Below, in pieces: positions 49,143 through 52,788 of a stretch of 52,788 nucleotides of DNA. The DNA is from Polynucleobacter yangtzensis (GTDB lineage: Bacteria; Pseudomonadota; Gammaproteobacteria; Burkholderiales; Burkholderiaceae). The position numbers and the translations under genes are program-made. The DNA lies in NCBI RefSeq assembly GCF_001595965.1, contig NZ_LOJI01000022.1, positions 141,708 to 194,495 of the forward strand, read 5' to 3'. A model generated the notes under the pieces. The model did not search any database, was not told the DNA's origin, and saw only the letters and a program-made list of their open reading frames with translations. The number at the start of each line of letters is the position of its first letter. Positions within the stretch are counted from its first letter, which is position 1.

Positions 49143-50348
49143 TTGCCAAAGTTAGCTTGTGTAGCTGGCGAACCTTCTGGCGATCTATTAGCGGCGCCAG
49201 TTCTTAGTGCGCTAAATCAAATACCGGATATGTCCGGTCTTGAGGTTTATGGTATTGGCGGCCCTCGCATGCAAGCTGAAGGCATGCGCTCTGATTGGCC
49301 TATGGAAACTTTGAGTGTGCGCGGCTATGTTGAGGCTATCAAACAACTTCCGGCTATTCTGAAGTTGCGCAAAGAACTTATTCAAAACCTTCTGAATGAA
49401 GGGCGCCCCGATGTTTATTTGGGAATAGATGCGCCTGACTTTAACTTAGGCGTTGAGTTGGAATTGCGTAAGGCGGGTATCCCGACATTGCATTTTGTAT
49501 CTCCCTCGATCTGGGCTTGGCGAGCAGGACGTATTAAGAAGATTTCACAAGCTGTTGAGCGCATGCTCTGCATCTTTCCATTTGAGACTGAAATCTATGA
49601 CAAGGCAGGTGTAGCCTCGACTTATGTAGGGCATCCATTGGCTAGCGAGATTCCGCTTGAGCCCAATATCCAGCAAGCAAGAGAAAAAATCAGTCATTAC
49701 TTAAAGCTTCAAAAATCTTCTCTTGAGGGCTTAGTCATTGCAGTGCTCCCTGGCAGTCGTAGATCCGAGATCGAGCTTATTGCCCCTGTTTTTTTTGAAA
49801 CTATCCAATTATTGACCGAGAGATTAAAAGGACAAAAACTTCACTTTTTAATTCCGGTGGCAACGCCACGCTTGCGTGAGCCTCTTGAACAGCTTTTGCT
49901 CAAAACTAAAAACACTACTCCTGATGTTCAGATTCATTTACTCGATGGCATGGCTGATGAAGTATTAGAAGCTTCTGACGTAGTATTGATTGCCAGCGGT
50001 ACGGCCACATTACAAGCTGCTTTATGGAAAAAGCCGATGGTGATTTCATATAAAGTGCCCTGGCTAACAGCACAGATCATGAAGCGTCAGGGTTATTTGC
50101 CTTACGTAGGCTTACCAAATATCCTTTGCGGAGAATTTGTTGTCCCCGAGCTCCTGCAAGATGATGCCACTCCAGAGAAATTGGCTAGTGCCCTGCAGGA
50201 GTGGTTGGAGCATCCGGTAAAAGTGGCTGAACTAAAAGGGCGCTTTAAACAGATGCATGAAACCCTGCGTCGACCCACAGGCCTATTGGTCGCGCAAGCA
50301 GTGGCGCAAACGATTGCCAATAATCGCAATAAGCAAGTAAGCGCATGA
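49143..50348 (+). CDS. lpxB: Lipid-A-disaccharide synthase
   Basis: This 401-aa GT-B glycosyltransferase (family GT19) at the inner membrane joins UDP-diacylglucosamine with lipid X. It begins [20 protein letters not shown], the expected N-terminus, from TTG at 49143. The open frame runs further up but overlaps lpxA with unrelated residues. Motifs are [30 protein letters not shown] and LPGSRRSEI (about 217-225), and [13 protein letters not shown]. Length matches E. coli (382). It overlaps rnhB by 4 bases (ATGA). Confidence 0.95.
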   Translation: MPKLACVAGEPSGDLLAAPVLSALNQIPDMSGLEVYGIGGPRMQAEGMRSDWPMETLSVRGYVEAIKQLPAILKLRKELIQNLLNEGRPDVYLGIDAPDFNLGVELELRKAGIPTLHFVSPSIWAWRAGRIKKISQAVERMLCIFPFETEIYDKAGVASTYVGHPLASEIPLEPNIQQAREKISHYLKLQKSSLEGLVIAVLPGSRRSEIELIAPVFFETIQLLTERLKGQKLHFLIPVATPRLREPLEQLLLKTKNTTPDVQIHLLDGMADEVLEASDVVLIASGTATLQAALWKKPMVISYKVPWLTAQIMKRQGYLPYVGLPNILCGEFVVPELLQDDATPEKLASALQEWLEHPVKVAELKGRFKQMHETLRRPTGLLVAQAVAQTIANNRNKQVSA

Positions 50349-50938
50349 GTCTGATTTGGGTCTGCGGTGTTGATGAGGCCGGACGTGGACCATTAGTAGG
50401 CGCTGTAGTTGCCGGCGCTGTAGTCCTCGATCCCAATAATCCGATTGATGGATTAAAAGACTCTAAGAAATTAACCGCCGCTCGTCGTGAATATCTCTAT
50501 GAGCAAATTATGGAAAAGGCAAAAGCCTGGGGTGTTGGTGAAGCTAGCCCGCTAGAGATTGATCAGATCAATATTTTGCAAGCCACTATGTTAGCAATGC
50601 GCAGGGCGATTGAAGACCTCACCACCCGCTTAGGCGCCTGGCCTGATAAAGCATTGATCGATGGAAATCGTTGCCCAGAGTTGCCAATTGCTGCAGAGGC
50701 AATTGTGAAGGGTGATGCTAAAGAGCCAGCAATATCTGCTGCATCGATTGTGGCAAAAGTAACGCGTGATCGTCAGATGATGTCTCTACATGAACGTCAC
50801 CCAGAATATGGCTTTGCACAACATATGGGGTATCCAACAGAAGCTCATTTTGCAGCCCTCAAGCAATATGGCGTATGCGATCAACATAGAAGAAGTTTTT
50901 CGCCAGTACGTAAAGTGCTTGAATCGATTGAAAACTAA
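50345..50938 (+). CDS. rnhB: Ribonuclease HII
   Basis: This 197-aa cytosolic nuclease cuts RNA in DNA hybrids, including single ribonucleotides. Motifs are [20 protein letters not shown] (catalytic D9-E10), the DGNRCP block (D about 102), and [14 protein letters not shown] with a later catalytic Asp. Length matches E. coli (198). It starts ATGA overlapping lpxB. It ends the lipid A run. Confidence 0.97.
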   Translation: MSLIWVCGVDEAGRGPLVGAVVAGAVVLDPNNPIDGLKDSKKLTAARREYLYEQIMEKAKAWGVGEASPLEIDQINILQATMLAMRRAIEDLTTRLGAWPDKALIDGNRCPELPIAAEAIVKGDAKEPAISAASIVAKVTRDRQMMSLHERHPEYGFAQHMGYPTEAHFAALKQYGVCDQHRRSFSPVRKVLESIEN

Positions 50939-50952
50939 GTTATAAATAAGTT

Positions 50953-51777
50953 ATGAACTTTCATCTCATCACCTCCAAAGAGAATCCTTTGTTTAAGGAG
51001 ATTCGCAACCTGCAAGTCACGGGCTCCAAAGGTCAAAAGGCTAGGCTAGCAAGTGGCCAAGCTTTATTGGAAGGCATCCATCTTGTGCAAACCTGGGTAG
51101 GTGACCCAGCGTTAAAGACTTTGCTTACTTCAGAAATTGGCCTAAAGAATATTGAAATCTCTCAAGCCGTCTACGAACATCTCGAGATTTGTCCTGAGAC
51201 CAAAGTATTTCAGTTGGATAGTGCACTCTGGGACTTGCTCTCGGATTTAGTGAATGCACCGCATATTGCCGGTCTATTAAACCTTCCTAAATCAACGATT
51301 ACTTCACCACAGTCAATTGCAACATTAGAAGGTGATGTAGTGATATTGGATCGCGTGCAGGATGCCGGAAACGTAGGATCAATTTTGCGTACTGCCGCTG
51401 CAGCTGGATTTACACAAGTGATTGCATTGTCTGGTTGTGCCCATCTATGGTCTACCAAGGTATTACGTGCCGGAATGGGCGCTCACAAATTGCTAGATTT
51501 GTATGAAGGCTGGCCTAACCAGCAAGTATTGAGTGCCGTGACCGCGCAATTATTGGCTACTACAGCAGATGCAGAGCAAGATCTCTACTCTCTAAAGAAA
51601 GATCTACTGCATCCAGTTGCCTGGGTGATGGGTAGCGAGGGCCAAGGAGTATCTGAGGATATTCTTGCTCAGGCTAAAGGTGTATCTATCCCTATTGACC
51701 CCAGAGTAGAGTCACTCAACGTTTCAACGGCAGCGGCCGTGTGTTTGTTTGAGACTCTTCGAGTTAGACGAAGCTAG
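50953..51777 (+). CDS. SpoU/TrmH-family RNA 2'-O-methyltransferase
   Basis: This 274-aa SPOUT methyltransferase has an N-terminal substrate-binding segment (about 1-90) and three SpoU motifs: LDRVQDAGNVGSILRTAAAAG (motif 1, N and R), WVMGSEGQGVS (motif 2) and SLNVSTAAAVCLFETLR (motif 3). It methylates the ribose of an rRNA or tRNA with SAM. It is like RlmB/TrmH but the target is not clear from sequence. It follows rnhB by 14 bases and is convergent with ppsR, 16 bases away. Confidence 0.88.
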   Translation: MNFHLITSKENPLFKEIRNLQVTGSKGQKARLASGQALLEGIHLVQTWVGDPALKTLLTSEIGLKNIEISQAVYEHLEICPETKVFQLDSALWDLLSDLVNAPHIAGLLNLPKSTITSPQSIATLEGDVVILDRVQDAGNVGSILRTAAAAGFTQVIALSGCAHLWSTKVLRAGMGAHKLLDLYEGWPNQQVLSAVTAQLLATTADAEQDLYSLKKDLLHPVAWVMGSEGQGVSEDILAQAKGVSIPIDPRVESLNVSTAAAVCLFETLRVRRS

Positions 51778-51793
51778 TTTTACCTAACAATGA

Positions 51794-52621
51794 TCAACCC
51801 AAGATCGTTTTATCGGACTTAATTGCTTGTAAAACGGTAGTCGCAATTTCCTCAATGGATTTGCTAGTTGTAAGCACCCATGGAATAGACTGTTTTTTCA
51901 TCATTGCCGTTGCTTCATTAATTTCATAACGACAGTTTTCAAGCTTGGCGTAATTACTACCAGGTCTACGTTCATTACGAATCTCAGATAAGCGCTCTGC
52001 ATCAATCATGAGTCCAAAGATCTTCTGGCGGTAAGGTACTAGATCCTTCGGCAGTTGCCCCCGTTCAAAGTCTTCTGGAATAAGAGGGTAGTTTGCTGCT
52101 TTCAACCCATATTGCATTGCCAGGTACAAACTTGTAGGAGTCTTACCAACCCTAGAGATTCCAATCAGGATGACATCGGCTTCAGCCAAGTTTTGATTGG
52201 ATTGGCCATCATCATGGGCTAAGGAGTAGTTAATCGCCTCTATACGGTTCTTGTAAGCCTCGGTGTCCGCATTGTGGTGGAGTCGGTTCATGGCATGGGT
52301 CGATTTCATGCCGAGGGCTTCCTCCAGAGGTGCTACGAAAGTCTGGAACATATCTAGGATGAGGCCGTTTGCCTTCCCGACAATGGCATTGAGCTCAGAA
52401 TTCACCAAAGTGGTGAAAACAATGGGTTGAACGCCATATTTACTGGCTGCCTGATTGATGCTGCTGACGGCATCGTGGGCTTTGTCAACGCTATCCACGA
52501 ATGGCACTCGAATATGCTTAAAAGTGGCCTCAAATTGAGCCAAAATCGACTGGCTGAAGTTCTCGGCGGTAATGCCGGTACCGTCAGAAACGATAAAAAC
52601 AATGCGGGTTTCGTTAGACAT
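51794..52621 (-). CDS. ppsR: PEP synthase regulatory protein (kinase/pyrophosphorylase)
   Basis: This 275-aa cytosolic DUF299 protein inactivates PEP synthase by ADP-dependent phosphorylation and reactivates it by phosphate-dependent removal. It has FIVSDGTGITAENF (N-terminal signature), a P-loop-like GISRVGKTPTSLYLA (about 153-167) and QYGLKAANYPLI next. Length matches E. coli PpsR (277). It is divergent from ppsA, its target, with 106 bases between the starts, so both may share control. Confidence 0.94.
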   Translation of the reverse strand: MSNETRIVFIVSDGTGITAENFSQSILAQFEATFKHIRVPFVDSVDKAHDAVSSINQAASKYGVQPIVFTTLVNSELNAIVGKANGLILDMFQTFVAPLEEALGMKSTHAMNRLHHNADTEAYKNRIEAINYSLAHDDGQSNQNLAEADVILIGISRVGKTPTSLYLAMQYGLKAANYPLIPEDFERGQLPKDLVPYRQKIFGLMIDAERLSEIRNERRPGSNYAKLENCRYEINEATAMMKKQSIPWVLTTSKSIEEIATTVLQAIKSDKTILG

Positions 52622-52727
52622 AGATTTAGCTTAGAAGTCGGGGTCAGCACTACAATAGAATCATATTAAAGCATGCCCCATATAAGGTGGCCGCTACACC
52701 AGTTTCCTTATCTTTAGAGAGTATTTT

Positions 52728-52788
52728 ATGTCCAACCAACAGCAACAAAATAGCAGTATGGCTGATGCCTATGTTTTGCCTTTTGAGC
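52728..52788 (+). CDS. ppsA: Phosphoenolpyruvate synthase, 5' end only
   Basis: Only the first 20 codons are in the window: MSNQQQQNSSMADAYVLPFE. The AYVLPFE stretch matches the start of betaproteobacterial PpsA, and the divergent ppsR supports it. The enzyme converts pyruvate + ATP to PEP, allowing gluconeogenesis from lactate or pyruvate. An AGAGAG ribosome binding site lies upstream. The gene runs off the right edge. Confidence 0.8.
   Translation, partial: MSNQQQQNSSMADAYVLPFE

Noticed and set aside
50936..50954. AAGTTAT direct repeats before the SpoU-type gene
   Set aside because: Two 7-bp copies in A+T-rich spacer are likely by chance and not linked to any other signal.

Overview
The window looks like a stretch of a betaproteobacterial chromosome, family Burkholderiaceae, most like a freshwater Polynucleobacter. 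I infer this from moderate GC, very short intergenic gaps, familiar protein sequences and gene order: map-glnD next to rpsB-tsf-pyrH-frr-uppS-cdsA-dxr-rseP-bamA-ompH-lpxD-fabZ-lpxA-lpxB-rnhB, followed by ppsR/ppsA, and a smc-zipA-ligA cluster. I ran no database search.

Region 1 (1-7.4 kb) is the only clearly accessory part. Base 1 coincides with the terminal inverted repeat of a complete IS3-family element (1-1269) with a programmed -1 frameshift motif. Its far end cuts off an IclR-family regulator after about 115 codons. Beyond lies a divergent three-gene TRAP transporter operon (dctP-dctQ-dctM) for an organic acid. A perfect 17-bp palindrome lies between regulator and transporter, and a terminator-like hairpin separates dctP from dctQM. 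Then come a 392-bp gap with several inverted repeats and a candidate 48-aa protein, fpr (minus strand), and ackA (plus strand) with a nested inverted-repeat leader.

Region 2 (7.4-13 kb, minus strand) is one probable operon: uncharacterised PGM-like gene, recJ, prfB (with its autoregulatory +1 frameshift) and lysS, ending at a bidirectional terminator shared with ackA. Region 3 (13-22.9 kb, plus strand) carries lolC-lolD-tatD-comEC and a glycine-zipper lipoprotein. An initiator tRNA-fMet lies on the minus strand, then kup, a small exported coiled-coil protein and radA.

Region 4 (22.9-25.8 kb, minus strand) has dapD-dapE-prmB: lysine/peptidoglycan precursor synthesis and L3 methylation. Region 5 (26-33.1 kb, plus strand) has smc-zipA-ligA and a NUDIX hydrolase whose stop codon overlaps that of the convergent glnD. 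Region 6 (33.1-36.5 kb, minus strand) is map-glnD.

Region 7 (36.6-51.8 kb, plus strand) is the translation and envelope supercluster: rpsB-tsf (structured leader, strong terminator), then pyrH-frr-uppS-cdsA-dxr-rseP-bamA-ompH-lpxD-fabZ-lpxA-lpxB-rnhB and a SpoU-type RNA methyltransferase. It links ribosome supply, isoprenoid and undecaprenyl carriers, phospholipid, outer-membrane protein assembly and lipid A. The window closes with ppsR (minus strand) and the first 20 codons of ppsA (plus strand).

Most of the window is conserved housekeeping sequence, and I did not find a convincing new multi-gene system. The items most worth a second look are the IS-disrupted regulator beside the TRAP operon, the ackA and rpsB leader structures, the possible leader peptide before kup, the 48-aa ORF, and two uncharacterised proteins (11993-12970 and 20962-21471).
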